DNA from: Flintibacter sp. KGMB00164
GTDB lineage: Bacteria > Bacillota > Clostridia > Oscillospirales > Oscillospiraceae
DNA: 64,000 nt
Direction of reading: 5' to 3'
Assembly: GCF_008727735.1 (NCBI RefSeq)
Contig: NZ_CP044227.1
Location: 868,001-932,000 of the forward strand
A program made the translations under genes and the position numbers. This document shows, one piece after another, positions 35,100-42,834 of this stretch (position 1 is the first letter of the stretch; the number at the start of each line of letters is the position of its first letter). The notes beneath the pieces are model-generated. The model did no database searches, was not told the origin of the DNA, and was given only the letters and a program-made list of their open reading frames with translations.

Positions 35100-36380
35100 T
35101 CAGCGCTGATATTCAAATTCCAGATCGTACATGGAAACGATGTCTCCATCCTGGATGCCCATGGCCTCCAGCCGGTCAAACAGACCGGACTGGCGCAGGT
35201 TCTTATCAAACCAGTTGCGGGACTCGTAGTCGGAGAAGTTGACGTTGGAGATGAGCCGCTGCAGCCACGGTCCCTCCACCACCCAGGTGTCGTCGAACTT
35301 TTCGATGGAGACCTCGCCGCTGGTATCCACCTCGGGGGGACGCTCCACATAGGTGGGCTCGTACACCGCTACAGGGGGCAGGTGCTGCAGCTCCTCGGCC
35401 GCCTTCTTCATCAGCTCGCGGGTGCCCATGTGGGCGGCAGCGGAGATTTCAAAGAGCTCCATGCCCTTGGCCTTGACGTGTTCCCGCAGGCGCTCCAGTA
35501 GTTCCGGGTCCTGCATGATGTCCACCTTGTTGGCGGCCACGATCATCTTCCGGGAGGCCAGGGTGGGGGAGTACTCGGCCAACTCGGCGTTGATGGCCTC
35601 AAAGTCCTCCACCGGGTCACGGCCCTCGCTGCCCGACACATCCACCACGTGGATGAGCAGACGGCAGCGGTCGATGTGACGCAGGAAGTCATGGCCCAGA
35701 CCGGCGCCCTGAGCGGCACCCTCGATGATGCCGGGGATGTCAGCCATGACAAAGGAGACGCCTTCCTCCACATAGACCACGCCCAGGTTGGGGAAGAGGG
35801 TAGTGAAGTGGTAGTTGGCGATCTTGGGCTGGGCGCGGCTGACCACGCTGAGCAGAGTGGACTTGCCCACGTTGGGGAAGCCCACCAGACCCACATCGGC
35901 CAGCAGCTTCAGCTCCAGGATCACATCCCGGGTCTGACCGGGCAGGCCCGCCTTGGCAAAGCGGGGGACCTGCCGGGTGGGGGTAGCAAAGTGCTGGTTG
36001 CCCCAGCCGCCCCGACCGCCCTTGCACAGGACGAAGGACTGGGTCTGAGACATATCACAGATGATCTCCTTGGTCTCCGCGTCCCGGATAATGGTACCAC
36101 GGGGGACACGAAGGGTGAGATCGGCGCCGTTGCGGCCGGTGCAGCGCTTGCCGCCGCCGTCCATGCCGTTGGCCGCCACATACTTGCGCTTATAACGGAA
36201 ATCCATCAGGGTGGACATGTTGTCGTCGATGACTACCACCACATTGCCGCCCTGACCGCCGTCGCCTCCGTCAGGGCCGCCGGCGGCCACATATTTTTCC
36301 CGGTGGAAGGAAACCACGCCGTTGCCGCCGTTGCCGGAGCGGACAGTAATACGGGCGGTATCTACAAAAGGTGCTGCCAT
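35100..36380 (-). CDS. obgE: GTPase ObgE/CgtA
   Basis: Essential GTPase in 50S ribosome assembly and stress response. 426 residues: glycine-rich Obg domain (1-158; VRSGNGGNGVVSFHREKYV, GGDGGQGGNVVV), G domain with GFPNVGKST (about 166), DIPGIIEGAAQGAGLGHDFL, and ANKVD, then the OCT domain (from about 345) ending LEFEYQR. ATG 36380 follows AAGGAGGA. It closes the rplU-prp-rpmA-PPC-obgE order that is common in Firmicutes apart from the PPC gene. Confidence 0.97.
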   Translation of the reverse strand: MAAPFVDTARITVRSGNGGNGVVSFHREKYVAAGGPDGGDGGQGGNVVVVIDDNMSTLMDFRYKRKYVAANGMDGGGKRCTGRNGADLTLRVPRGTIIRDAETKEIICDMSQTQSFVLCKGGRGGWGNQHFATPTRQVPRFAKAGLPGQTRDVILELKLLADVGLVGFPNVGKSTLLSVVSRAQPKIANYHFTTLFPNLGVVYVEEGVSFVMADIPGIIEGAAQGAGLGHDFLRHIDRCRLLIHVVDVSGSEGRDPVEDFEAINAELAEYSPTLASRKMIVAANKVDIMQDPELLERLREHVKAKGMELFEISAAAHMGTRELMKKAAEELQHLPPVAVYEPTYVERPPEVDTSGEVSIEKFDDTWVVEGPWLQRLISNVNFSDYESRNWFDKNLRQSGLFDRLEAMGIQDGDIVSMYDLEFEYQR

Positions 36381-36392
36381 AGCGGTCCTCCT

Positions 36393-36815
36393 TTAAAAAT
36401 TCAGTAGGTTCAGCCCCACGGTATCGCTGAAGGCGCGGCCCACTTGGCCGTCCCAGACCTGGAGAAAGAGCTCCAGCGTGGCGCTGATGGTGCAGGAGGT
36501 CAGGTGCCCGGCATATACCTCCCCGGTGACCGGGTTTCCAAAGGTGATATGCAGGTGGAGATAGGGTTCCCCGTCCTTCCGGGTCACATTCCCCACCAGG
36601 GCGGAGATCTCAAACTGGCCCTGACAGCGGCGGGCGTGGTACTGTTTTTCCGTGGTGTCAAAGATACCGATGGTAACGTCGTTAGCGGCACCCAGAGCAG
36701 ATACGCAGCCCAGTTGGACCTGTTCCTGCTCCACCAGACGGGTGAGACAACTCACGACTTCTTCGCCCGGGTCCAGGCGCAGGACATAGCCCTGATCAAA
36801 TTTCCGATACTCCAT
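36393..36815 (-). CDS. PPC (DUF296) domain protein
   Basis: 140-residue protein made of one PPC/DUF296 domain, the trimeric fold also found in plant AT-hook proteins; bacterial stand-alone members have no settled function and are often listed as DNA-binding. Visible marks: GCVSALGAANDVTIGIFD (about 42-59), YLHLHITFGNP, and GHLTSCTISATLELFLQVW. ATG 36815 follows AAAGGAGG; the frame extends upstream into the terminator of rpmA and is cut there. Twelve bases before obgE, so cotranscribed with it. Confidence 0.82.
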   Translation of the reverse strand: MEYRKFDQGYVLRLDPGEEVVSCLTRLVEQEQVQLGCVSALGAANDVTIGIFDTTEKQYHARRCQGQFEISALVGNVTRKDGEPYLHLHITFGNPVTGEVYAGHLTSCTISATLELFLQVWDGQVGRAFSDTVGLNLLNF

Positions 36816-36830
36816 AAATGGACCTCCTTT

Positions 36831-36868
36831 CCAAAAAAGAAGCCGCAAACGAGACTCGTTTGCGGCTT
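36831..36868 (-). terminator. terminator after rpmA
   Basis: 13-bp stem AAGCCGCAAACGA / TCGTTTGCGGCTT, followed on the minus strand by CTTTTTT. The U-tract runs directly into the ribosome site of the PPC gene, so obgE expression needs read-through or is tuned here. Confidence 0.85.
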
Positions 36869-36880
36869 TGTTCAGCAAAA

Positions 36881-37165
36881 TTACTGAGCGATCTCCACGA
36901 TAGAGACCTGCTTACGATCCTTGCCCAGGCGCTCGAACTTCACCTTGCCAGACTTCAGAGCAAACAGGGTGTCGTCGCTGCCCTTGCCCACGTTCACACC
37001 GGGGTGGATGTGGGTGCCGCGCTGACGGACCAGAATGTTGCCGGCCAGAACGAACTGACCGTCGCCACGCTTCACGCCCAGACGCTTAGCCTGGGAGTCG
37101 CGGCCGTTACGGGTGGAGCCAACGCCCTTCTTGTGGGCGAAGAACTGCAAACCGATATTCAGCAT
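36881..37165 (-). CDS. rpmA: 50S ribosomal protein L27 (cleavable N-terminal extension)
   Basis: L27 of the large subunit, near the peptidyl transferase centre. 94 residues; the sequence [20 protein letters not shown] shows the Firmicutes-type extension MLNIGLQFF ahead of the mature start AHKKG. That extension is removed by the cysteine protease Prp, whose gene lies directly upstream with three bases between. The ribosome binding site GGAGG overlaps the last codons of prp. Confidence 0.97.
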   Translation of the reverse strand: MLNIGLQFFAHKKGVGSTRNGRDSQAKRLGVKRGDGQFVLAGNILVRQRGTHIHPGVNVGKGSDDTLFALKSGKVKFERLGKDRKQVSIVEIAQ

Positions 37166-37168
37166 AAG

Positions 37169-37498
37169 TTACACCTCCAAGACGGTAATATGGTCGGGAT
37201 ATTCCTCGGCCAAGGCCACAAAGTGTACCATGAGGGCGGTCAGAAGGGTCTGACATGTGCTCTCATTGGCCTCACTCAGGCCGCCGGGAAGCTTTAATTG
37301 AATGGACGCATCTTTCTGCCGCACCTTGACCGAGGCCTCAAGCCCCAGTACGTCGTTCACGGCGCATTCCACCAGGCGAACTGCACTGGTGATGGCGGCA
37401 CAGACGATGTCCTCTCCCTCCGGGGCAAAGCCGCTGTGTCCCTGGACGGTAAATCCAGCGATGCGCTCGCCCGCGGTATGGAATGTTACGGTGGTCAT
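37169..37498 (-). CDS. prp: ribosomal-processing cysteine protease Prp
   Basis: Cleaves the N-terminal extension of L27 in Firmicutes. 109 residues: GHSGFAPEGEDIVCAAIT (about 20-37) holds the catalytic His and Cys, and the rest follows the small alpha/beta fold of the family (YsxB). Located between rplU and rpmA with a three-base spacer to rpmA, as in other Firmicutes, and its substrate is encoded in this operon. Confidence 0.93.
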   Translation of the reverse strand: MTTVTFHTAGERIAGFTVQGHSGFAPEGEDIVCAAITSAVRLVECAVNDVLGLEASVKVRQKDASIQLKLPGGLSEANESTCQTLLTALMVHFVALAEEYPDHITVLEV

Positions 37499-37501
37499 AA
37501 A

Positions 37502-37813
37502 TCAGGCGTTGATGGCGCTGATCTGCACCTTGGTGTAGGGCTGACGGTGACCCTGACGCTTGCGGTAACCCTTCTTGGGGTTGTACTTGAAGACGCGGAT
37601 CTTCTTGCCCTTGCCGTTCTTCACCACGGTGGCAACCACGGAAGCGCCCTCCACGGTGGGAGCGCCGAAGGTAGCCTTGTCCTCGTTCAGAATAGCCAGA
37701 ACCTGATCGAAGGTGATCTCGGCACCAGCCTCGGCCTCCAGCTTCTCGATGAACAGGGTGTCACCCTGAGCCACCTTATACTGCTTGCCGCCGGTTACGA
37801 TAATAGCCTGCAT
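37502..37813 (-). CDS. rplU: 50S ribosomal protein L21
   Basis: Large-subunit protein binding 23S rRNA. 103 residues from ATG 37813, behind [27 protein letters not shown], then [13 protein letters not shown]-like [20 protein letters not shown] near the C-terminus. First gene of the rplU-prp-rpmA operon. Its leader is predicted to fold (see 37822-37893) and its promoter is at consensus. Confidence 0.97.
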   Translation of the reverse strand: MQAIIVTGGKQYKVAQGDTLFIEKLEAEAGAEITFDQVLAILNEDKATFGAPTVEGASVVATVVKNGKGKKIRVFKYNPKKGYRKRQGHRQPYTKVQISAINA

Positions 37814-37821
37814 GAAATTCA

Positions 37822-37893
37822 ACTCCTTTATTACGGGCTCGCTCTCCTAGGCATGGGTCTGACCCATTTGAAGACCTACTCAAAGCGGCTCTA
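37822..37893 (-). promoter_or_regulatory. putative L21 ribosomal protein leader
   Basis: On the minus strand the leader contains ATGGGTC-A-GACCCAT as a tight hairpin and flanking pairing (CGCTTT.. with ..GAGAGCG, TAGG with CCTA) that closes it into a longer arm. Position and shape fit the L21 leader of Firmicutes, thought to be an autoregulatory L21-binding site. Not aligned to the family model. Confidence 0.55.
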
Positions 37894-37895
37894 AA

Positions 37896-37924
37896 AGTAT
37901 ATCAGTGGGATATGGGCTTGTCAA
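37896..37924 (-). promoter_or_regulatory. rplU operon promoter
   Basis: Minus strand -35 TTGACA (37919-37924), 17-bp spacer, -10 TATACT (37896-37901). Confidence 0.85.
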
Positions 37925-37976
37925 GAGATTTTGGACAAAAAATCTTGAAAAAAGAGAAAAAACGGAAGGGAAGGAT

Positions 37977-38005
37977 TTGACGAAATTGGAAGAATCGGGT
38001 ACACT
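37977..38005 (+). promoter_or_regulatory. promoter of the MBOAT/DHHW operon
   Basis: -35 TTGACG (37977-37982), 17-bp spacer, -10 TACACT (38000-38005), 65 nt before the ATG; divergent from the rplU promoter. Confidence 0.75.
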
Positions 38006-38070
38006 AATAGCTGATTGCCCGTTCTTTTTGTCTTAAAGAGCCGGGTGCAGAGAAATGAGGGGGAAATGCC

Positions 38071-39489
38071 ATGGTTTTCAGCAGCTTGGAATTTCTGCTG
38101 GGCTTTTTGCCGTGCTTGCTGGTGATCTATTTTATCATTCCGGCCAAGGTGCGGTGGCTGCGCAATTTGGTGCTGCTGGCCTTCAGCCTGTTTTTCTACC
38201 AGTGGGGCGCCCATCAGCTGGTTTTGTTGATGGTGGCATCCATTTTGGTCAACTACTTGGGCGGTTTGATGGCCGGGCGGAGAGACCATCCGGCCTTGGC
38301 CAAATTCGGTGTGTGGTTTGCGGCGGTCCTGGGTCTTGGACTGCTGGGCTGGTTCAAATATGCCGGCTTTCTGGCCCAGACTATCTGTGACCTGGGCTTT
38401 GCCATCCCGGTGCCCCACATTACCCTGCCCATTGGAATCTCATTTTTCACCTTCCAGGGACTCAGCTATGTGATCGACGTTTACCGGGGCGATGCGCCCA
38501 CCCAGAAAAATCCTCTGGATGTAGCGCTGTATGTGGCCCTCTTTCCACAGTTGGTGGCGGGCCCCATTGTGCGCTACACCACGGTGATGGAGGACATCAC
38601 CCATCGGCGGGAGACCCTGGACGAGTTTGCCGCCGGAGTGACCCGCTTCTGCTTTGGATTGGCCAAAAAGATGGTCATTGCCAACGCCATGGGACAGATT
38701 GCCGACGGGGTCTTCAACCAGACCGCGGCCAACCTGGACCCAGGGTTAGCCTGGGTGGGAGCCTTGGCCTATACCTTCCAGATCTACTTTGATTTCTCCG
38801 CCTATTCGGACATGGCCATTGGCCTGGGCCGCATGTTCGGCTTTCATTTTCTGGAGAACTTCAACTATCCCTATATCTCCAAAAGTGTCACCGAGTTCTG
38901 GCGGCGCTGGCATATCTCCCTGTCCACCTGGTTTCGGGACTATGTGTATATCCCCTTGGGAGGCAACCGCTGCGTGAAGTGGAAGCACGTGCGCAATATT
39001 ACTGTGGTGTGGTTGCTTACCGGCCTGTGGCACGGGGCGGCCTGGACCTTTATTTTGTGGGGCGTGTGGTTCTGCCTGCTGCTGCTGGGCGAAAAGTTCT
39101 TGTGGGGCGGTGTGCTGAACAAGACGCCCGCGCTGGTGCGCCACGGTTATACGATGCTGGCAGTGGTCATTAGCTGGGTGCTGTTCCGCAGTGTGGATCT
39201 GCCCCAGGCCTGGGCCTATCTGGGTGCCATGTTCGGCCAGACCACCGGACTAGCCCAGGACGGTCAGGCAGCCTATTACCTGCTGGAGTACTGGCCGGAG
39301 TGGCTGCTGGCCATCATGGCCAGCCTGCCGGTGAAGGGCTGGCTCCAGGAGAAGCTGAAGCAGGGCGGGAACCTGGGGCAGACCATCCTGATCTGGGCGC
39401 CCAAGGGACTGGCTTTGGGGATGCTGGGGCTGTCCTATCTGAAACTGGTCACCAGCTCCTTCAACCCGTTCATCTACTTCCAATTCTGA
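38071..39489 (+). CDS. MBOAT family O-acyltransferase (AlgI-like)
   Basis: Membrane acyltransferase that passes acyl (often acetyl) groups across the membrane to an extracellular polymer. 472 residues with about eleven membrane segments; PIGISFFTFQGLSYVIDVYR, LFPQLVAGPIVRY, the TEFWRRWHISLSTWFRDYVY block and the catalytic His in GLWHGAAWTFILWG are all present. The polymer is unknown (peptidoglycan, teichoic acid or exopolysaccharide). ATG at 38071 follows GAGGGGG. It is followed 13 bases on by the DHHW gene, the usual two-gene layout. Confidence 0.92.
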   Translation: MVFSSLEFLLGFLPCLLVIYFIIPAKVRWLRNLVLLAFSLFFYQWGAHQLVLLMVASILVNYLGGLMAGRRDHPALAKFGVWFAAVLGLGLLGWFKYAGFLAQTICDLGFAIPVPHITLPIGISFFTFQGLSYVIDVYRGDAPTQKNPLDVALYVALFPQLVAGPIVRYTTVMEDITHRRETLDEFAAGVTRFCFGLAKKMVIANAMGQIADGVFNQTAANLDPGLAWVGALAYTFQIYFDFSAYSDMAIGLGRMFGFHFLENFNYPYISKSVTEFWRRWHISLSTWFRDYVYIPLGGNRCVKWKHVRNITVVWLLTGLWHGAAWTFILWGVWFCLLLLGEKFLWGGVLNKTPALVRHGYTMLAVVISWVLFRSVDLPQAWAYLGAMFGQTTGLAQDGQAAYYLLEYWPEWLLAIMASLPVKGWLQEKLKQGGNLGQTILIWAPKGLALGMLGLSYLKLVTSSFNPFIYFQF

Positions 39490-39502
39490 GGAGGCGAGCA
39501 CG

Positions 39503-40705
39503 ATGAAACAAAAGAAAATTGCAAATATTGTGCTTGTCCTCGCCTTTGCAGGCTTTCTGACGGCGGCTATGGTTATCACTCTGGGGAAGCCCCAAGGGGG
39601 CTGGTCCTACTATGAAAACCGCACCCTGGCCCAAATGGAGGAGCTTACGCCCCAGACCCTGTGGGACGGAACCTTTGCCGACAGTGTAGAACCCACCCTT
39701 CAGGACCACGCCGCGGGGCGCAATACCCTGCTGAAGCTGTCCACATGGATGGACATGGAGCTATTTCATCGTCCGGTGGTCAACCAGGTCATCCCGGTGG
39801 AAGGGATGCTGCTGAGCTGGAACCCCTATGAGACGCCGGATGCGGAGCTGATCCAGCAGCAGGCCGATGCCATGGCTGGGCAGCTGGGAGAACTTCGAGA
39901 CGTGGTGGAGAGCTATGGTGGGAAGTTCTACTATGTGGCGGTGCCCGGCCAGTACACCTATTTTGAAGAGACGCATCCCGACTTTTTAAATAACCGGGCA
40001 ACCTATACCGACCTGGAGATCCCCGCGTTCCAGCAGGCTATGGAGGAGCAGGGAGTCACTTTGATTGAAATGGGAGAAATTCTGGCACAGCAGGGCAACC
40101 CGCCGGAATATTACTCCACCGTGGACTATCACTACACCTTTGGCGGAGCTTACGCCACCTATCTGGCTATTCTGGAGCGGATCAACCAGGACTTTGACCA
40201 CTCTCTCACTGTGCTGGACGAGGACAACCTGGTGCGGGAGACCTTGCCAAATCCCTATTTGGGATCTCGGGCCAGGAAAGTGTTCGGCCTGTGGGAGACG
40301 GATGAGAAACTGGAGATCGGCCTGCCGTCCCAGCCCATTCCCTTTACCCGGACGGACAACGGCCAGGAGGTGCCGGCCACCGTGTATACGCTGCCGGGCA
40401 ATGACACCGATGAGGTGGCCTACGCGGCTTATATGGGGGGCGATATCGCAGAAACGGTCATTGATACCGGCCGGGATGAGCTGCCCTCCCTGCTCATCTA
40501 CGGAGACAGCTTTACCAACCCGGTGGAGGGGCTGATGTATTACAGCTTTGATGAGATGCGTACCATTGACCTGCGCCACTATAAGGATATGACGCTGGCG
40601 GATTATATTGCCCTGTACCAGCCTGATGTGGTGGTAGGTATCCGGGACTATGAATCGCTGCTGTCCACCGACTACAACGGTTCTCCCTTTGAAATTCAGC
40701 CTTAA
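39503..40705 (+). CDS. DHHW family protein (AlgJ/AlgX-like SGNH acyltransferase)
   Basis: Membrane-anchored extracytoplasmic protein expected to place the acyl group delivered by the MBOAT partner onto the polymer. 400 residues: one N-terminal membrane helix (about 6-26), then an SGNH-type domain. The Asp-x-His-Tyr motif is DYHYTFGGAY (Asp208, His210), a variant of DHHW, and the nucleophile block is LIYGDSFTNP (Ser336). In AlgJ and AlgX the same residues catalyse O-acetylation. ATG at 39503 follows GAGGAGG. Terminated at 40711-40748. Confidence 0.87.
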   Translation: MKQKKIANIVLVLAFAGFLTAAMVITLGKPQGGWSYYENRTLAQMEELTPQTLWDGTFADSVEPTLQDHAAGRNTLLKLSTWMDMELFHRPVVNQVIPVEGMLLSWNPYETPDAELIQQQADAMAGQLGELRDVVESYGGKFYYVAVPGQYTYFEETHPDFLNNRATYTDLEIPAFQQAMEEQGVTLIEMGEILAQQGNPPEYYSTVDYHYTFGGAYATYLAILERINQDFDHSLTVLDEDNLVRETLPNPYLGSRARKVFGLWETDEKLEIGLPSQPIPFTRTDNGQEVPATVYTLPGNDTDEVAYAAYMGGDIAETVIDTGRDELPSLLIYGDSFTNPVEGLMYYSFDEMRTIDLRHYKDMTLADYIALYQPDVVVGIRDYESLLSTDYNGSPFEIQP

Positions 40706-40710
40706 TACGT

Positions 40711-40748
40711 GAACAGAGGCGGCCTATTTTAGGCCGCCTCTGTTTTAT
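40711..40748. terminator. bidirectional terminator after the DHHW gene
   Basis: 15-bp stem AACAGAGGCGGCCTA / TAGGCCGCCTCTGTT with a 3-nt loop, T on the plus strand; the convergent gene ends at 40752. Confidence 0.88.
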
Positions 40749-40751
40749 CAA

Positions 40752-41669
40752 TCAGGTATCTTCGCAGTCACAGAACTTGCAGGGCTCGTCCACCGTGACC
40801 AGGTACTTCTCCAGCAGAGTTACCGGATGGTAGGACAGCTTGCTCTTGCGCAGGCCGGGGTCGCCGGCGTCGTCCTCACGGTTGATAAAGTGGACTCCGT
40901 CCTGGGCAAACTGCTGGGCAAACTGAGTCACCAGCATCTGATAGCAGCCCTGGTAGTCCCGGTCCGCCTTTTCAATGTGGGTAAACAGGGTGTCTCCCAC
41001 GATCTCACCCAGAGAGAAACCAACAATCTCGCCCTCCACCAGCAGCATACCGCCCAGCATATCATAGGTGGTGTAGTTGCCCAGAACCTCCCGGGTCTTG
41101 GCCAGATCCTCGTGGAAGGAGGCGGAGGGTTTGTCTACTCCGGCGGCATAGCGGTCCAGGAAGGCTCCTACTGCGGGAAGATCCTCCGGAGTAATGACCC
41201 GGAAGGACCAGTTGCCATAGGTTTTCAAAAATTTGTTGACGTGGTTGCGCTGACCGCTGAGCTTTTTGCCACGGAAGAACTGGAGATCCTCCGCCCGATA
41301 CAGGTAGTCATAAGCGTCCCGGGTGGGGATGGCTGCCGAGTTGGGAAATGCGGTTTGCAGACGGTCCAGCTCGTCCTTGGGGACGGGGTAGAAGGAGATG
41401 GGCATGCCCCGCCGGCAGCAGTAGCCGGCGATCTGGCGGTAGTGCTCCGGCCGGCCGCCTCCCAGGGGGAGGGTAAAGGTGGGACCCAGGCCGGGATAGT
41501 CCACTTTGAAGTACAACGAGCCGTCGTGGACAGCCCACTCGGTGTGGTACATGTCCCGCCACATAAACACAGTGCCAGGGGTGGTATCACAGATACGGCT
41601 TCCGCTGTAAGCGAAAAAGTCCCGCAGTTTGGGCAGATCTTCCAGTTGCAGGGGGTGAAATTCCAGCAT
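40752..41669 (-). CDS. DUF2156 (phosphatidylglycerol lysyltransferase-like) protein
   Basis: Soluble 305-residue protein of the DUF2156 group, two GNAT-like lobes related to the catalytic half of MprF and to FemX-type aminoacyl transferases. Marks: FAYSGSRICDTTPGTVFMWR, KKLSGQRNHVNKFLKTY, GFSLGEIVGDTLFTHIEKAD, FINREDDAGDPGLRKSKLSY. There is no membrane domain, so it is not a full MprF; the acceptor is unknown. The C-terminus is Cys-rich (EPCKFCDCEDT), which could bind a metal. Twelve bases after the phosphoesterase gene, same strand. Confidence 0.83.
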   Translation of the reverse strand: MLEFHPLQLEDLPKLRDFFAYSGSRICDTTPGTVFMWRDMYHTEWAVHDGSLYFKVDYPGLGPTFTLPLGGGRPEHYRQIAGYCCRRGMPISFYPVPKDELDRLQTAFPNSAAIPTRDAYDYLYRAEDLQFFRGKKLSGQRNHVNKFLKTYGNWSFRVITPEDLPAVGAFLDRYAAGVDKPSASFHEDLAKTREVLGNYTTYDMLGGMLLVEGEIVGFSLGEIVGDTLFTHIEKADRDYQGCYQMLVTQFAQQFAQDGVHFINREDDAGDPGLRKSKLSYHPVTLLEKYLVTVDEPCKFCDCEDT

Positions 41670-41681
41670 AAATTTAAATCC

Positions 41682-42794
41682 TCATTTTGTTTTTCCTAGT
41701 TTGTCCGCCAGACGGCCGAAATACCAGCCGGTGACGCCGTTTTTTTTCATCAGATAGCCCCGACTGGTCCTGGCCACCAGGGACAGAGAGTCGCCTGGAG
41801 TCACAGGCAGATGGTAATCGGTAGAGTCCTCACACCACAGCCGCTCTCCGGTATGGCGCAGGTAGGAGTTGAGAATGTCAAGCTCCCGTCCGGTCTCCAG
41901 ATGGCGGCAGCGGGAAAATTCCTCTCCCGCCTCCAAAAGCTCCAGATCGGAGCGGCCCCAGCGGATGTTTACCGAGTCGCAGGAGGGCTCCTGCGCGTCC
42001 AGGGCTGTGTATACCGGCAGACCATCCCACGCCTGCCAAGTGAAGTTCTGAGCGTCTTCTGAGGGAAGAATCAGGGCATTGAGCTGGCCATCGATCTTCA
42101 AGACGCAGCCGCCGTCAATGGAAATGATTTTCCGGTCCCAGTCAAAGATGGGAGCGGCGCTGGGGATGTGCTCATGGTAGAGGGTCACCGGCCAGTGACC
42201 CACAATGACGTATTTCTCAAAGGAGTGTCCCTGTCCGCGGAAGTCATCGTTTTTCATGCACCGCCAGCGGTTGAGCTGCTCCATATGCTCCAGCGAGGGA
42301 ACGCCGCCATGGACGAATACCAGGTGCTCCGTCTCCAAAATGGTGGGCAGCTTGGCCAACCACTCCCGCACCTGGGGAAAGGCCGCGCGCAGCGTCTGGC
42401 GCAGACGGGGCAGGTCGGTGGGATCACCGTCATAGCCTGCCTCATGGGCCATCTGAAAAATACAGCTCTCCGGGTGCTGAGGAAGGTAGCGGGAGAAAAA
42501 GCTCTCGTCTAGGGAGTCCGTCTCAAAGAAATTGAGCACCAGGCCGTCGCAGTTTCCACACAGAGGGTAGACGGTGTGGGTTTTGCACAGCTGCACAATG
42601 TAGCGCAGCAGGCCCAAACTGTCCGGCCCTTTTTCCAGCATGTCTCCCACCAGGACCAGAATGTCGTCGGGGGAGAAGGAGACCTTCTCCAACAGGTGCT
42701 GGAAGAAGGGCAGATTGCCGTGGATGTCGCTGACGGCCAGAATACGCCGCCCGGGGGCAAACTCCGGATGGATAATGATAGCATTTTGTGACAC
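41682..42794 (-). CDS. metallophosphoesterase with C-terminal SH3-like domain
   Basis: Calcineurin-type phosphoesterase of the PPP group, probably a protein or small-molecule phosphatase. 370 residues: ILAVSDIHGNLPFF (about 17-30), VLVGDMLEKGPDS, PLCGNCD (a GNCD in place of GNHE), VFVHGG, and VIVGHWPV give the metal ligands in order. After about residue 305 an SH3-like module (TPGDSLSLVARTSRGYLMKK) with WYFGRLAD is appended. Start GTG 42794 behind GGGGGGAAG. First gene of a pair with the DUF2156 protein. Confidence 0.82.
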   Translation of the reverse strand: MSQNAIIIHPEFAPGRRILAVSDIHGNLPFFQHLLEKVSFSPDDILVLVGDMLEKGPDSLGLLRYIVQLCKTHTVYPLCGNCDGLVLNFFETDSLDESFFSRYLPQHPESCIFQMAHEAGYDGDPTDLPRLRQTLRAAFPQVREWLAKLPTILETEHLVFVHGGVPSLEHMEQLNRWRCMKNDDFRGQGHSFEKYVIVGHWPVTLYHEHIPSAAPIFDWDRKIISIDGGCVLKIDGQLNALILPSEDAQNFTWQAWDGLPVYTALDAQEPSCDSVNIRWGRSDLELLEAGEEFSRCRHLETGRELDILNSYLRHTGERLWCEDSTDYHLPVTPGDSLSLVARTSRGYLMKKNGVTGWYFGRLADKLGKTK

Positions 42795-42834
42795 GGATGC
42801 TTCCCCCCATTCAGACGATCATTTGAGTAACAAG

